A stretch of 64,000 bases of DNA, from positions 1-64,000 of the forward strand of contig JBCBMO010000003.1 in NCBI GenBank assembly GCA_039822785.1. Reading direction: 5' to 3'. This DNA is from Thermohalobaculum sp039822785. GTDB taxonomy: Bacteria > Pseudomonadota > Alphaproteobacteria > Rhodobacterales > Rhodobacteraceae. The notes under the pieces were generated by a model. The model worked only from the letters and a program-made list of their open reading frames with translations. It searched no databases and had not been told where the DNA came from. Shown here one piece after another: positions 1 to 8,169 of this stretch. Position numbers and translations under genes: made by a program. How positions within the stretch are numbered: position 1 is the stretch's first letter; every line of letters starts with the position of its first letter.

Positions 1-509
1 TCGTTCATGTCCACCACGCGGCGCCACACGACGCGGCGCAGATCGATCTCGAGCGCGTTGCCCCAATAAATGTGGTTGTCGATCATCGCCGACAGCAGCG
101 AATGGGCCGAGGTGATGGCGTGAAAGTCGCCCGTGAAGTGGAGGTTCATCTCCTCCATCGGCACCACCTGCGCCATGCCGCCGCCGGCCGCCCCGCCCTT
201 CATCCCGAAGTTGGGGCCGAGCGAGGCCTCGCGGATGCAGATCGCCGCCTTCTTGCCGATGTGGTTGAGCCCATCGCCGAGGCCCACGGTGGTGGTCGTC
301 TTACCCTCGCCCGCCGGGGTCGGGTTGATGGCGGTGACCAGGATCAGGTGCCCGTCGGGCTTGCCCTCCAGCGATTTGATGAAATCGGCCGAGACCTTCG
401 CCTTGTCGTGCCCGTAGGGCAGCAGGTGCTCGGACGGGATGCCCAGCTTGGCCCCGATCTCCTGGATCGGTTTCTTGTTGGCCTGGCGGGCAATCTCGAT
501 GTCGGACAT
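1..509 (-). CDS. fhs: Formate--tetrahydrofolate ligase, C-terminal part missing (runs off the window)
   Basis: ATP-dependent ligation of formate to tetrahydrofolate, giving 10-formyl-THF in the cytoplasm. The N-terminal ~170 residues are present. They begin MSDIEIARQANKKPI and contain the P-loop-like TPAGEGKTTTTVGLGDGL (about residues 62-79), then GGAAGGGMAQVVPMEEMNLHF, all typical of the family. The ATG at 509 follows a GGGAG Shine-Dalgarno. The 3' end lies outside the window. It is the last visible gene of the oxalate operon, 111 bp after the formyltransferase gene, so it probably captures formate released by oxalate decarboxylation into C1 metabolism. Confidence 0.95.
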   Translation of the reverse strand, partial: MSDIEIARQANKKPIQEIGAKLGIPSEHLLPYGHDKAKVSADFIKSLEGKPDGHLILVTAINPTPAGEGKTTTTVGLGDGLNHIGKKAAICIREASLGPNFGMKGGAAGGGMAQVVPMEEMNLHFTGDFHAITSAHSLLSAMIDNHIYWGNALEIDLRRVVWRRVVDMN

Positions 510-620
510 GTCTCTCGTCTCCCAGGTGGCCCGCCGCGGTTTTTGGCAAACGGTCGGGCGTGTCGTGCGGCGACCCGGCGATCTGGCGCGCCGGGAGCAG
601 TGAAGGGGGCAGGTACCCGG

Positions 621-1541
621 TCAGGTTCCGAGACGGGCACCGGTGGCAAGCGCGTTTTCGGCGGCCCATTCCGCGGCGGGCACTTTGCCGCCGCCTGCGG
701 GCCGGACGCGCTTTAGCAGCAGGCCCCCGCCACCGGCCTGCACCAGAACGCCGTCATCCGACACGGAAACGACCTCGCCCGGCGTACTGCCCTCAGCCTC
801 GGCCGGGCGGCAGTCGTAGATCTGCAGCTCCGCCCCGCCCAAAGTGGTCCAGGCGCCCGGCTGCGGGTTGCAGCCGCGGATCAGGTTGTAGACATCGGCC
901 GCAGGCTTGGCCCAGTCGATCCCGGCATCCTTCTTGCGGCACCAGCTCTCATAGGTCGCCTTGCCCTCATCCTGTTCGGCCCGCGGCGGGTTGCCGGCGC
1001 GGATCAGGTCGATCGCCTCCAGCGTGGTCGCGACCCCCAGCGGGAAGATCTTCTTGAAGTAGACATCGCCCAGCGTGTCGTCCGGCCCGATCTCGACCTC
1101 GCGCTGCAGCAGAATATCCCCCTCGTCGAGGCCATCGTCCGGGAAGAACCAGCTCAGCCCGGTCTTGGTGGAGCCCCAGATGATCGGCCAGTTGATCGAG
1201 GAGGGCCCCCGGTGCAGCGGCAAGAGCGAGGGGTGAAAGCAGATCGAGCCCTGCGCGGGGATGTTCCGCGCCGCCTCCGGCACGAAGATGATCATATAGG
1301 CCATGACCATCAGATCGGCGTTCAGCGCCTTCATCTCATCAAGGACCGCCTGGTCCTTGTAGTTCGGCGGCTGGAACAGCGGCAGCCCATGCTCGAGCGC
1401 GGCTTCCTTCAGCGGATCGACCGGCCGCCCCTCTTTGTCGGGCGCGGTATAGACCCCCACGACCTCGTCGGTCCCGGCCTCCAGGATCTTCTCGAGCGCC
1501 GCCTTTCCGAAGGCCTGCTGCCCGTTCACGATCAGTCGCAT
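621..1541 (-). CDS. Formyltransferase, 10-formyl-THF hydrolase/FDH N-domain type
   Basis: 306 residues. Formyltransferase fold protein closest in pattern to the N-terminal hydrolase domain of 10-formyltetrahydrofolate dehydrogenase (ALDH1L1), not to Met-tRNA formyltransferase. Visible marks are FHPSLLPLHRG with His103, SSINW, and DDGLDEGD with Asp139; the 36-residue spacing matches the catalytic His/Asp pair of FDH. A C-terminal domain resembling the FMT C-domain follows (RGCNPQPGAW). The ATG at 1541 was chosen because GGGAGGGA precedes it and the family starts with a beta-strand like MRLIVNG. The aldehyde dehydrogenase half of FDH is absent. Its place between frc and fhs suggests it moves or releases formyl groups during oxalate use. 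Whether it hydrolyses 10-formyl-THF or transfers formyl from another donor cannot be read from sequence. Confidence 0.85.
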   Translation of the reverse strand: MRLIVNGQQAFGKAALEKILEAGTDEVVGVYTAPDKEGRPVDPLKEAALEHGLPLFQPPNYKDQAVLDEMKALNADLMVMAYMIIFVPEAARNIPAQGSICFHPSLLPLHRGPSSINWPIIWGSTKTGLSWFFPDDGLDEGDILLQREVEIGPDDTLGDVYFKKIFPLGVATTLEAIDLIRAGNPPRAEQDEGKATYESWCRKKDAGIDWAKPAADVYNLIRGCNPQPGAWTTLGGAELQIYDCRPAEAEGSTPGEVVSVSDDGVLVQAGGGGLLLKRVRPAGGGKVPAAEWAAENALATGARLGT

Positions 1542-1599
1542 TCTCGTCCCTCCCCGGGAATTCCATTCGCGCCTCTGACGGGCGCTCATCGTCTCTCTG

Positions 1600-1626
1600 G
1601 TAGGGTGCGTCAATGACGCACCCTAC
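1600..1626. repeat. GGTGCGT-type palindromic repeat, copy 1
   Basis: Perfect 13-bp inverted repeat (arm GTAGGGTGCGTCA) around one central base, in the gap between frc and the formyltransferase gene. Related hairpins occur at 6932, 7009 and 15169, so it belongs to a dispersed REP-like family. It may attenuate or stabilise the operon mRNA. Confidence 0.8.
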
Positions 1627-1650
1627 GTGCATCGCACGGTGGCGACGTGC

Positions 1651-2922
1651 TTACTCGGCCGCTTTGGGAAGCTCGCCGATGGCGCCGGAGCCGGCGATCT
1701 CGTTGATCTCGTTCGGGGCATAGCCCAGCACGTCGCGCAGGATCTCCTCGGTGTGCTCCCCCAGCAGCGGCGAGCGGGTCACCTCCACCGGGCTGTCCGA
1801 CATCTTGATGGGGCAGCCGACCGTCAGATAGGCGCCGCGCTCGGGGTGGGGCACCTCGACGATGGTGCCGGTGGCGCGCAGGCCCTCGTCCTCGGCGATC
1901 TCCTTCATCGACAGGATCGGGCCGACGGGGATGTTGAGCGGGTTGCAGATATCCATGACCTCGAACTTGGTCTTGGTCTTCGTCCACTCCTCGATCCGCT
2001 CGAAGATCGCGGTCAGCTTGTCCAGCCGCTCCGGCGGGTTGGCGTAGCCGGGCGCGGTCTTCCAGTCGGGCTCGCCGATCACGTCGCAGACCTTCTCCCA
2101 GACCGCGGCCTGGATGATGAAATAGGTATAGGCGTTGGGATCGGTCTCCCAGCCCTTGCACTTGAGGATCCGCCCCGGCTGGCCGCCGCCGGAGTCGTTT
2201 CCGGCACGCGGCGTCGCCTCCCCGAACGGAACGCCCTCGCCGAATTGGGAGTATTCCTTGAGCGGCCCTGCCTCCAGCCGCTGCTGGTCGCGCAGCTTCA
2301 CGCGGCAGAGGTTGAGTACCCCGTCCTGCATCGGTGCCAGCACCTTCTGGCCCCGCCCGGTCTGCTCGCGCTGGTAAAGCGCCGTGACGATGCCGAGGGC
2401 GAGGTGAAGCCCGGTGCCGCTGTCGCCGATCTGCGCGCCCGTCACCACCGGCGGGCCATCGAGGAACCCGGTGGTCGAGGCCGAGCCGCCGGCGCATTGC
2501 GCCACGTTCTCATAGACCTTGCAGTCCTCGTATTTGCCCGGCCCGAAGCCCTTGACCGAGGCCATGATCATGCGCGGGTTGATCTCCTGGATCCGCTCCC
2601 ACGAGAACCCCATGCGGTCGAGCGCGCCGGGCGCGAAGTTCTCCACCAGCACGTCGCATTCCTCGACCAGGCGGGTGAGCACCTGCTTGCCCTTCTCGGT
2701 CTTGGGGTTGAGCTCGATCGAGCGCTTGTTGTGGTTCAGCATCGTGAAATAGAGGCTGTCGGCGCCGGGCACGTCCACGAGCTGCTTGCGGGTCGCATCG
2801 CCCACGCCGGGCCGCTCGACCTTGATCACGTCAGCACCGAACCAGCCCAAGAGCTGGGTGCAGGTCGGCCCCGACTGCACATGGGTGAAATCCAGGATCT
2901 TGACGCCTTCCAGGGCTTTCAT
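1651..2922 (-). CDS. frc: Formyl-CoA:oxalate CoA-transferase (class III)
   Basis: 423 residues. Transfers CoA from formyl-CoA to oxalate, making oxalyl-CoA for Oxc and releasing formate. Class III CoA-transferase features are DFTHVQSGPTCTQLLGWFGADVIKVERP at the N-terminus and the catalytic aspartate in GAQIGDSGTG (Asp167, equivalent to Asp169 of Oxalobacter Frc). The ATG at 2922 is supported by a GGGAG element and by the family start MKALEGVKILDF; a longer upstream reading would run into the oxc gene. It sits 67 bp after oxc and 109 bp before the formyltransferase gene, so co-transcription is likely. Assignment to formyl-CoA transferase rests on both sequence and the oxc neighbour. Confidence 0.93.
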   Translation of the reverse strand: MKALEGVKILDFTHVQSGPTCTQLLGWFGADVIKVERPGVGDATRKQLVDVPGADSLYFTMLNHNKRSIELNPKTEKGKQVLTRLVEECDVLVENFAPGALDRMGFSWERIQEINPRMIMASVKGFGPGKYEDCKVYENVAQCAGGSASTTGFLDGPPVVTGAQIGDSGTGLHLALGIVTALYQREQTGRGQKVLAPMQDGVLNLCRVKLRDQQRLEAGPLKEYSQFGEGVPFGEATPRAGNDSGGGQPGRILKCKGWETDPNAYTYFIIQAAVWEKVCDVIGEPDWKTAPGYANPPERLDKLTAIFERIEEWTKTKTKFEVMDICNPLNIPVGPILSMKEIAEDEGLRATGTIVEVPHPERGAYLTVGCPIKMSDSPVEVTRSPLLGEHTEEILRDVLGYAPNEINEIAGSGAIGELPKAAE

Positions 2923-2989
2923 CGGTCGCTCGCTCCCGTCCGCGTTGAAGAAGAAGCCGCCGCGCAGGGGACTGCGCGGCGGCGAGGGA

Positions 2990-4726
2990 TCACTTGTACA
3001 TCGTCTGCGCCTTGGTGCCGGGCGCATATTCGTTGGGGTCGATCCAGACGTTGACCACGGCGCATTTGCCGGTGGCGGCGATCGCCTCGCGGGCGCGCTG
3101 CAGGGCGGGCTGGATCTGGTCCGCCTCCCGCACCTCCTCGCCGTAGCCGCCGATCATCTCGCCGAACTTCGAGAACTCGATGTCGCCCAGCTTGTTGCCC
3201 ACGTCGCCGCGGTTCTGGCCGTACTTGGCGATCTGGCCATAGCGGATCTGGTTCATGGCCGAGTTGTTGCCGATCACCGCCAGGAAGGGCGCGCCGAAGC
3301 GCTGGCTGACCTCCATGTCGAAGGCCGTCATGCCGAAGGAGCCGTCGCCATACAGGCACATGACCTCCTTGTCGGGATGCGCGAGCTTGGCCGCCATGGC
3401 GAACCCCGTCCCGACGCCGAGCGAGCCGAGCGCGCCCGGGTCCATCCACTGCCCCGGTCCCCGCGGACGCACCGCCTGGGCGGAGATCGTGACCACGTCG
3501 CCGCCGTCGCCGATGTAGATCGTGTCCTCGCCGAGGAACTCATTGATCTCCCAGGCCAGCCGGTAGGGGTGGATCGGGGAGCGGTCGGAGGTAAAGAGCG
3601 GCATCAGCTTGTTGAGCGCCACGGCCTCGGCCTCGCGCAGCTTCTCCATCCACTGGTGGCGGAGCTGCCGCTTACCGTTGTCCATCCGGGCAGAGGCCGC
3701 CGCGACCACCGCCGAGAGGTTGGCCCCCGGGTGGCCCGGCAGACCGAGATCGATGTCGCGGTTCTTGCCGACGGTCCGGTAGTCGAGATCGAGCTGCACC
3801 AGCGTCAGGTCGTTCGAGATCCGCTTGCCGTAGCCCATGCGAAAGTCGAAGGGCGTGCCCACGATCAGGATGACGTCCGCCTCCTTGAACGCCAGCGAAC
3901 GCGTGCGGTCGAAGTGGTGCGGATCGCCCGGCGGCAGCATCCCGCGCGAGGCGCCGTTCATGTAGGCGGGGATGTCGAGCGCGCGGGCAAAGGCAATCGC
4001 CTCGTCCGTGCTGCCGCTCGCAAAGACCTGCTGGCCGAACAGCACCGCCGGGCGCTCGGCGTTCACCAGGATATCGGCCAGCTTCTCGATGTCGTCGGCG
4101 TCCGCCATCACCCGGGGCGAGGCGCGGTACTTGCCCAGGGCCGGGATGCGCGCCTTCTCCAGCGGGATCTCGGCGTCCAGGATGTCGCGCGGGATCTCCA
4201 GGTAGCTCGGCCCATAGGCCCCCGCGAAACACTCGCGCGCAGCCATCGAGATCATGTCGGCGATGCGGTCGGTCGAGAACACGCCCGACGAGAACTTGGT
4301 GATCGGCGCCATCATGTCGACGTGCGGCAGGTCCTGCAGCGAGCCCATCTTGTGCTGGGTCAGCGAGGACTGCCCGCCGATGTGCAGGATCGGGCTTTCG
4401 GAGCGGAAGGCCGTGGCGACGCCCGTGACCGCGTTCGTGCAGCCGGGGCCCGCCGTGGTCACGACACAGCCCAGCTTGCCGGTCTGGCGCGCATAGCCGT
4501 CGGCGGCATGGGCGGCGACCTGCTCATGGCGCACGTCGACGATCTTGATCCCCTCGTCGATGCAGCCGTCGTAGATGTCGATGATATGCCCGCCGCAGAG
4601 GGTGAAGATCGTGTCGACCCCCTCGGCCTTGAGCGCCTTGGCGACCAGCCGGCCGCCCGAGACGATGCCCTCTTCCGTGCTTTTCTGCGCCAGCGTGTCG
4701 TGCGCGGTCTGCGATGCCAGGCCCAT
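2990..4726 (-). CDS. oxc: Oxalyl-CoA decarboxylase
   Basis: 578 residues, the normal family length. A thiamine-diphosphate enzyme that decarboxylates oxalyl-CoA to formyl-CoA and CO2 in the cytoplasm. The N-terminal Pyr domain has the cofactor-activating glutamate in VDVRHEQVAAHAADGYAR. A central domain follows, and the C-terminal PP domain carries the YGDGSFG...IGNN thiamine-pyrophosphate/Mg motif. The ATG at 4726 follows AGGGAGA. It lies 16 bp downstream of the gntR stop, consistent with one operon gntR-oxc-frc-formyltransferase-fhs. Confidence 0.95.
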   Translation of the reverse strand: MGLASQTAHDTLAQKSTEEGIVSGGRLVAKALKAEGVDTIFTLCGGHIIDIYDGCIDEGIKIVDVRHEQVAAHAADGYARQTGKLGCVVTTAGPGCTNAVTGVATAFRSESPILHIGGQSSLTQHKMGSLQDLPHVDMMAPITKFSSGVFSTDRIADMISMAARECFAGAYGPSYLEIPRDILDAEIPLEKARIPALGKYRASPRVMADADDIEKLADILVNAERPAVLFGQQVFASGSTDEAIAFARALDIPAYMNGASRGMLPPGDPHHFDRTRSLAFKEADVILIVGTPFDFRMGYGKRISNDLTLVQLDLDYRTVGKNRDIDLGLPGHPGANLSAVVAAASARMDNGKRQLRHQWMEKLREAEAVALNKLMPLFTSDRSPIHPYRLAWEINEFLGEDTIYIGDGGDVVTISAQAVRPRGPGQWMDPGALGSLGVGTGFAMAAKLAHPDKEVMCLYGDGSFGMTAFDMEVSQRFGAPFLAVIGNNSAMNQIRYGQIAKYGQNRGDVGNKLGDIEFSKFGEMIGGYGEEVREADQIQPALQRAREAIAATGKCAVVNVWIDPNEYAPGTKAQTMYK

Positions 4727-4742
4727 GGATCTCTCCCTTGCT

Positions 4743-5462
4743 TTATGTCTCGTTCACTGCCGCAGCCACTGCCGGCGCCGAGGAATCCTCGCCGGTCAGC
4801 ATGTGCCAGCTGCGGCGCAGATAGGCGTGTAGACGGGCGGTATGCGCCTCCACCCGGCGGGCTGCCAGATCGGCGTGCCGCCCCTCGATGGCCGCGACGA
4901 TCCCGGCGTGGTCGGACAGGGACCGCTCGGCACGGCTTGGATCGATCATGGCGCGACGGCGTACCGTCGCCAGATGCTCCAGCAGCTTGTCCCCGGTCTC
5001 GATCATCAGCTGATTGCCCGAGAGGCTGAGCACCATGCGGTGAAAGACGATGTTTGCCTCGGAGTATTCGTGCGGATCGTGCGGCTGTTCGCTCACCAGG
5101 CGGCGCAGGCGCGCGACGGCCTCGTCGCTGGCGCGGGTACAGGCGATGCGCGCCGCTGTGCCCTCCAACGCCCCCCAAAGCTCGAGCATCTCGAGGATCT
5201 CTTCCAGCGTCTTCTGGCGGATGTAGACGCCCCGGCGCGGCAGGATCTCGAGGAAGCCCTCCTGCTCCAGCCGCATGATCGCCTCGCGCAGCGGGGTGCG
5301 GGAGATGCCGAGCTGATCGGCCAGCGTCCGCTCGTCCATCCGCCGCTCGGTCGCGGGATCGTAGATGTCGAGCGAGAGGATCTGCGCCTTCAACGCCTCA
5401 TAGACAGGGGCCGACAGGCGCGCCTGGTTGGTGAGTGGCTGAAGCTTGATCGCGTTGGACAT
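4743..5462 (-). CDS. GntR-family (FadR/FCD) transcriptional regulator
   Basis: 239 residues. The N-terminal winged helix-turn-helix (about 15-80) includes LADQLGISRTPLREAIMRLEQEG, and the C-terminal FCD ligand domain has conserved acidic and His residues (NIVFHRM; SLSDHAGIVAAIEGRHADLA). It is the first gene of the oxalate operon. The ATG at 5462 is just downstream of two inverted repeats (5486-5499, 5511-5522) of the TGGTATACCA kind bound by this subfamily, so it probably represses its own operon and responds to oxalate or a related acid. The ligand is inferred only from the neighbours. Confidence 0.9.
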   Translation of the reverse strand: MSNAIKLQPLTNQARLSAPVYEALKAQILSLDIYDPATERRMDERTLADQLGISRTPLREAIMRLEQEGFLEILPRRGVYIRQKTLEEILEMLELWGALEGTAARIACTRASDEAVARLRRLVSEQPHDPHEYSEANIVFHRMVLSLSGNQLMIETGDKLLEHLATVRRRAMIDPSRAERSLSDHAGIVAAIEGRHADLAARRVEAHTARLHAYLRRSWHMLTGEDSSAPAVAAAVNET

Positions 5463-5485
5463 CCGTCGCGTCGCCCTCGACCCTG

Positions 5486-5499
5486 TCTGGCATACCAGA
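5486..5499. promoter_or_regulatory. Candidate GntR operator 1
   Basis: TCTGGCATACCAGA, a 14-bp inverted repeat with 5-bp arms, centred 24 bp from operator 2. It lies in the 191-bp divergent gap between gntR and the nicotinamidase gene and resembles the TGGTATACCA core of FadR/PdhR/LldR-type sites. Confidence 0.6.
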
Positions 5500-5510
5500 T
5501 ACCAGATTCG

Positions 5511-5522
5511 TTGGTATACCAA
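5511..5522. promoter_or_regulatory. Candidate GntR operator 2
   Basis: Perfect 12-bp palindrome TTGGTATACCAA in the gntR/pncA intergenic region. The core is the classical site of FCD-type GntR regulators. Together with operator 1 it suggests cooperative or dual-promoter control of the oxalate operon. Confidence 0.7.
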
Positions 5523-5653
5523 ACACCAGTAAGGCTGTGTGCGCCGCAGCAGCAACCCCCACGTCTCGCGATCCGTTCCAAAGCGTGGAAGCTTCGCCTT
5601 GAGAACCCCGCCGTTCCGCGCGATGGAAGGCGCCTGGTCGAGGGAGAGGCCGA

Positions 5654-6265
5654 ATGTTCGAGCCGCAGGACACCGACGCGCTGATCGTCGTCGATATCCA
5701 GAGTGATTTCTGTGAGGGCGGTGCGCTCGCCGTGGCGGGGGGCAATGCCCTGGTGGCGCCGGTGAACGCGCTGATGGCGCGCTTCGCGACGGTGGTGCTG
5801 ACCCAGGACTGGCACCCGGCGGGGCACAGTTCCTTCGCCAGCCAGCACGAGGGGATGGCGCCTTTCGAGCAGGTGACGATGCCCTATGGTCCCCAGACCC
5901 TCTGGCCCGATCACTGCATCCAGGGCACCGCCGGCGCCGCGTTCCACCGCGACCTGGCGACGGATGCCGCGCAGATGGTGGTGCGCAAGGGCTTCCGGCG
6001 CGCGGTCGACAGCTACTCCGCGTTCTTTGAGAACGACCACGAGACGCCGACCGGGCTGGCGGGGTATCTGCGCGACCGAGGGGTCGGGCGCGCTGTCTTC
6101 GTCGGCATCGCCACGGACTTCTGCGTCGGCTGGTCCGCGCTCGATGCGCGGACCTGCGGGTTCGAGGCGGTGGTGATCGAGGGGCTGACCGCCGCCATCG
6201 ACCTCGGCGGCTCGCTCGCCGCGATCCGCACCGCCTGGGCCGAGGCTGGGGTCGCCACAGCCTGA
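5654..6265 (+). CDS. pncA: Nicotinamidase
   Basis: 203 residues. Cysteine hydrolase converting nicotinamide to nicotinate for NAD salvage. The catalytic triad is visible as Asp14 (VVDIQ), Lys112 (VVRKG) and Cys157 (ATDFCVG). Metal ligands Asp52, His54 and His87 are also present (TQDWHPAGHSSF; WPDHCIQGT). The ATG at 5654 follows GAGGGAGAGG. It is transcribed divergently from gntR and could share the operator region, but no metabolic link to oxalate is evident. It converges on the next gene, 28 bp away. Confidence 0.93.
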   Translation: MFEPQDTDALIVVDIQSDFCEGGALAVAGGNALVAPVNALMARFATVVLTQDWHPAGHSSFASQHEGMAPFEQVTMPYGPQTLWPDHCIQGTAGAAFHRDLATDAAQMVVRKGFRRAVDSYSAFFENDHETPTGLAGYLRDRGVGRAVFVGIATDFCVGWSALDARTCGFEAVVIEGLTAAIDLGGSLAAIRTAWAEAGVATA

Positions 6266-6293
6266 GAACCGCCAATTTGAACCGCGTTCAACT

Positions 6294-6902
6294 TCACGTC
6301 TCGGCGACCGCGGCGAGGCGTGCCTCCAGCTCCGCGATGCGGGCATTGAGCGGGGCGACCACCGCCTCAATCTCATGCGCGGCGAAGCGCGGGGTGATGT
6401 GCTGGGGACAGTTCCAGTCGAGCGCCTCGACCCGGATGGCAAGCCCCCGCTCCACCCGGGCGCGATAGCCGGGTAGCGCGAGGCGCCCCAGGGTCTCGGC
6501 ATCGGCCGGGTCGATCACCTCGAGCCGTCCAAAGAGCTTCAGCCGCCGCCGCCGGGCATAGTCCATGAGGAAGAGCGAGACGCGGTCGTCGCCGCGGGCG
6601 TTGCCGAGCGTGACGTACTGGCGGTTGCCGGCGAAATCGGCGAAGCCCAGCGTCCGGTCGTCGAGCACCTTCAGAAAGCCCGCCGGCCCACCACGGTGCT
6701 GGACATAGGGCCAGCCGGTTTCTGACACACTAGCGAGGTAGAAGCTGTCGCGCGCCGCGATGAAGGCGGCCTCCTCAGGCCCGATGCGGTCGGCGCTGAG
6801 CGGCCGTTCCTCGAAGCGTGCATAGCCCGCGCGGCTGCCCTGGCTCTCCTGCAGGGCCTTCACGGCGGGGGTGAAGGCGATGTCGTGATAGGCATGGGCC
6901 AT
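6294..6902 (-). CDS. Pyridoxamine 5'-phosphate oxidase-fold flavoprotein
   Basis: About 202 residues. Split-barrel FMN-binding protein of the PNPOx-like superfamily (pattern FYLASVSETGWPYVQHRGGPAGFLKVLDD, then GNRQYVTLGNA and VSLFLMDY). The C-terminus ends in a short helix with a heptad pattern (LNARIAELEARLAAVAE). The two tandem ATG codons at 6905 and 6902 follow GAGGGAGG; the second gives better spacing. Substrate unknown; relatives are often annotated as general stress or F420/FMN reductase-like proteins. Two GGTGCGTGC hairpins lie just upstream. Confidence 0.8.
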   Translation of the reverse strand: MAHAYHDIAFTPAVKALQESQGSRAGYARFEERPLSADRIGPEEAAFIAARDSFYLASVSETGWPYVQHRGGPAGFLKVLDDRTLGFADFAGNRQYVTLGNARGDDRVSLFLMDYARRRRLKLFGRLEVIDPADAETLGRLALPGYRARVERGLAIRVEALDWNCPQHITPRFAAHEIEAVVAPLNARIAELEARLAAVAET

Positions 6903-6931
6903 CATGGCCTCCCTCATCCCAGGCGAAGATC

Positions 6932-6956
6932 AGGGTGCGTGCGCAGCACGCACCCT
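6932..6956. repeat. GGTGCGT-type palindromic repeat, copy 2
   Basis: 11-bp inverted repeat AGGGTGCGTGC around GCA. It is paired with copy 3 about 75 bp away in the gap between two minus-strand genes. Confidence 0.8.
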
Positions 6957-7008
6957 ACGTGGATCGGTCGGGCCTCGAACGCCGCACAGAAGGACGGAGC
7001 CCGCGTAG

Positions 7009-7029
7009 GGTGCGTGCTCGGCACGCACC
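7009..7029. repeat. GGTGCGT-type palindromic repeat, copy 3
   Basis: 9-bp inverted repeat GGTGCGTGC around TCG, directly downstream of the hydrolase stop codon. It could serve as a 3' mRNA structure for that gene. Confidence 0.75.
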
Positions 7030-7038
7030 GCCGTCGCG

Positions 7039-8034
7039 TCACTCGTGGGCCCAGGGCGCCGGGGACCATCGGAATTCGCCGCGATCCGTCACGATCCGCC
7101 CCAACCCAGGGAAGGGCATATGGGTGGCCGCGATCAGCGCCCCTTCCTCCGCGGCCGCGGGGAAGAAGGCCTCGCGCATGGCCTGGGCCGCCGCCGGGTC
7201 CGCTTCGAACGCGATGCCCAGCGTCGTGGAGCGCGGATGCAGCACCGGGTGGAACAGCATGTCGCCCACGATCAGCAGGCTCTCGCCCCCGTCCGAGACG
7301 CGCACGCCGATGTGCCCCGGCGTGTGACCGGTAAGATCCACCGTCTCCAGCCCCGGCAGGATCTGATGCGCCCCCTCGACCTGCTGCGCCTGCGGATAGA
7401 GCCGCAAGAGCGCCGCCGCGGTGTCGAAGCTCGAATGCAGGAAGTCGGGCGCCGCCGAGCGCTTGGCCGGATCGGTGAAATGCGCGACGTCGCGGCGGTC
7501 CACATAGAGCTCCGCATTCCGAAAGACCCGCCGGTCGCCGGCGATGGCGCCGGAGACGTGGTCGAAGTGGGTATGGGTGACGATGAGCGCCTCGACCGCG
7601 TCCGGGTTCACACCGAGGGTCTCCAGGTTCTCCGGCAGATGCCCGGTCTCGCCGATGCCACCGGCGGGGCCGGCATCGACCATCACCAGCCGCTCCCCGT
7701 CGTCGATCAGGTAGTGGGTGAAGTTGAGGCGTAGGGCCCCGCTGCGGTCGGCGTGCAGAGCGGCGGCGGTCGCGGCCGTCTCCTCCGGCGTCTGGCCGGT
7801 GAAGTTGCCGAAGGGCAGGTCAGTGAAGCCATCCGAGATGAAGGTCACGGTGAACTTGCCGATGCGGCGTTGAGCGAAGGGGCGCAACTGGCGCGGGCCC
7901 TCGGCGGCGAAGGCCGGCAGCGCGCCGGTGGCGGCGGCGACGGGTGCCAGCGCCATCCCGCCCGCCAGAGCGCGGCCGAAGAACCGGCGGGTGAGCGGGC
8001 TGGTCAACGGTGCAGTCGGGGTCGTCGGGGTCAT
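7039..8034 (-). CDS. Tat-exported metallo-beta-lactamase-fold hydrolase
   Basis: 331 residues. The N-terminus carries a twin-arginine signal (TRRFFGRALAGGMALAPVAAATGALPAFAA, cleavage after about residue 45), so the enzyme is expected folded in the periplasm. The mature part has the metal motif THTHFDHVSG (HxHxDH), the further ligands GHTPGH and VGDMLFHP, and a C-terminal THMPFPG. Related secreted MBL-fold proteins include lactonase-like and quorum-quenching enzymes, but the substrate is not determinable. The ATG at 8034 is chosen because AGGAGAT lies 7 bases upstream. It is divergent from a LysR gene, its probable regulator. Confidence 0.88.
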   Translation of the reverse strand: MTPTTPTAPLTSPLTRRFFGRALAGGMALAPVAAATGALPAFAAEGPRQLRPFAQRRIGKFTVTFISDGFTDLPFGNFTGQTPEETAATAAALHADRSGALRLNFTHYLIDDGERLVMVDAGPAGGIGETGHLPENLETLGVNPDAVEALIVTHTHFDHVSGAIAGDRRVFRNAELYVDRRDVAHFTDPAKRSAAPDFLHSSFDTAAALLRLYPQAQQVEGAHQILPGLETVDLTGHTPGHIGVRVSDGGESLLIVGDMLFHPVLHPRSTTLGIAFEADPAAAQAMREAFFPAAAEEGALIAATHMPFPGLGRIVTDRGEFRWSPAPWAHE

Positions 8035-8169
8035 GGTGCGATCTCCTGTCCGGGTCGGCCCGCGCGCGATCTGCACGGTGCCGCTTGCCATGGCGGGAAT
8101 GTCGGCGATTGCGCTGGGGAAATAATTGGGGCAGATCTCAATTCATTATTTCATCCAAAGAAATGGCGA

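Noticed and set aside
2786..5029. Long plus-strand frame opposite oxc and frc
   Set aside because: It is antisense to two enzymes with complete active-site motifs and has no ribosome site or recognisable domain.
6277..6291. TTGAACCGCGTTCAA as a LexA (SOS) box
   Set aside because: Alphaproteobacterial LexA sites are direct GTTC-N7-GTTC repeats. This is an inverted repeat between two convergent genes, so a 3'-end hairpin is likelier.
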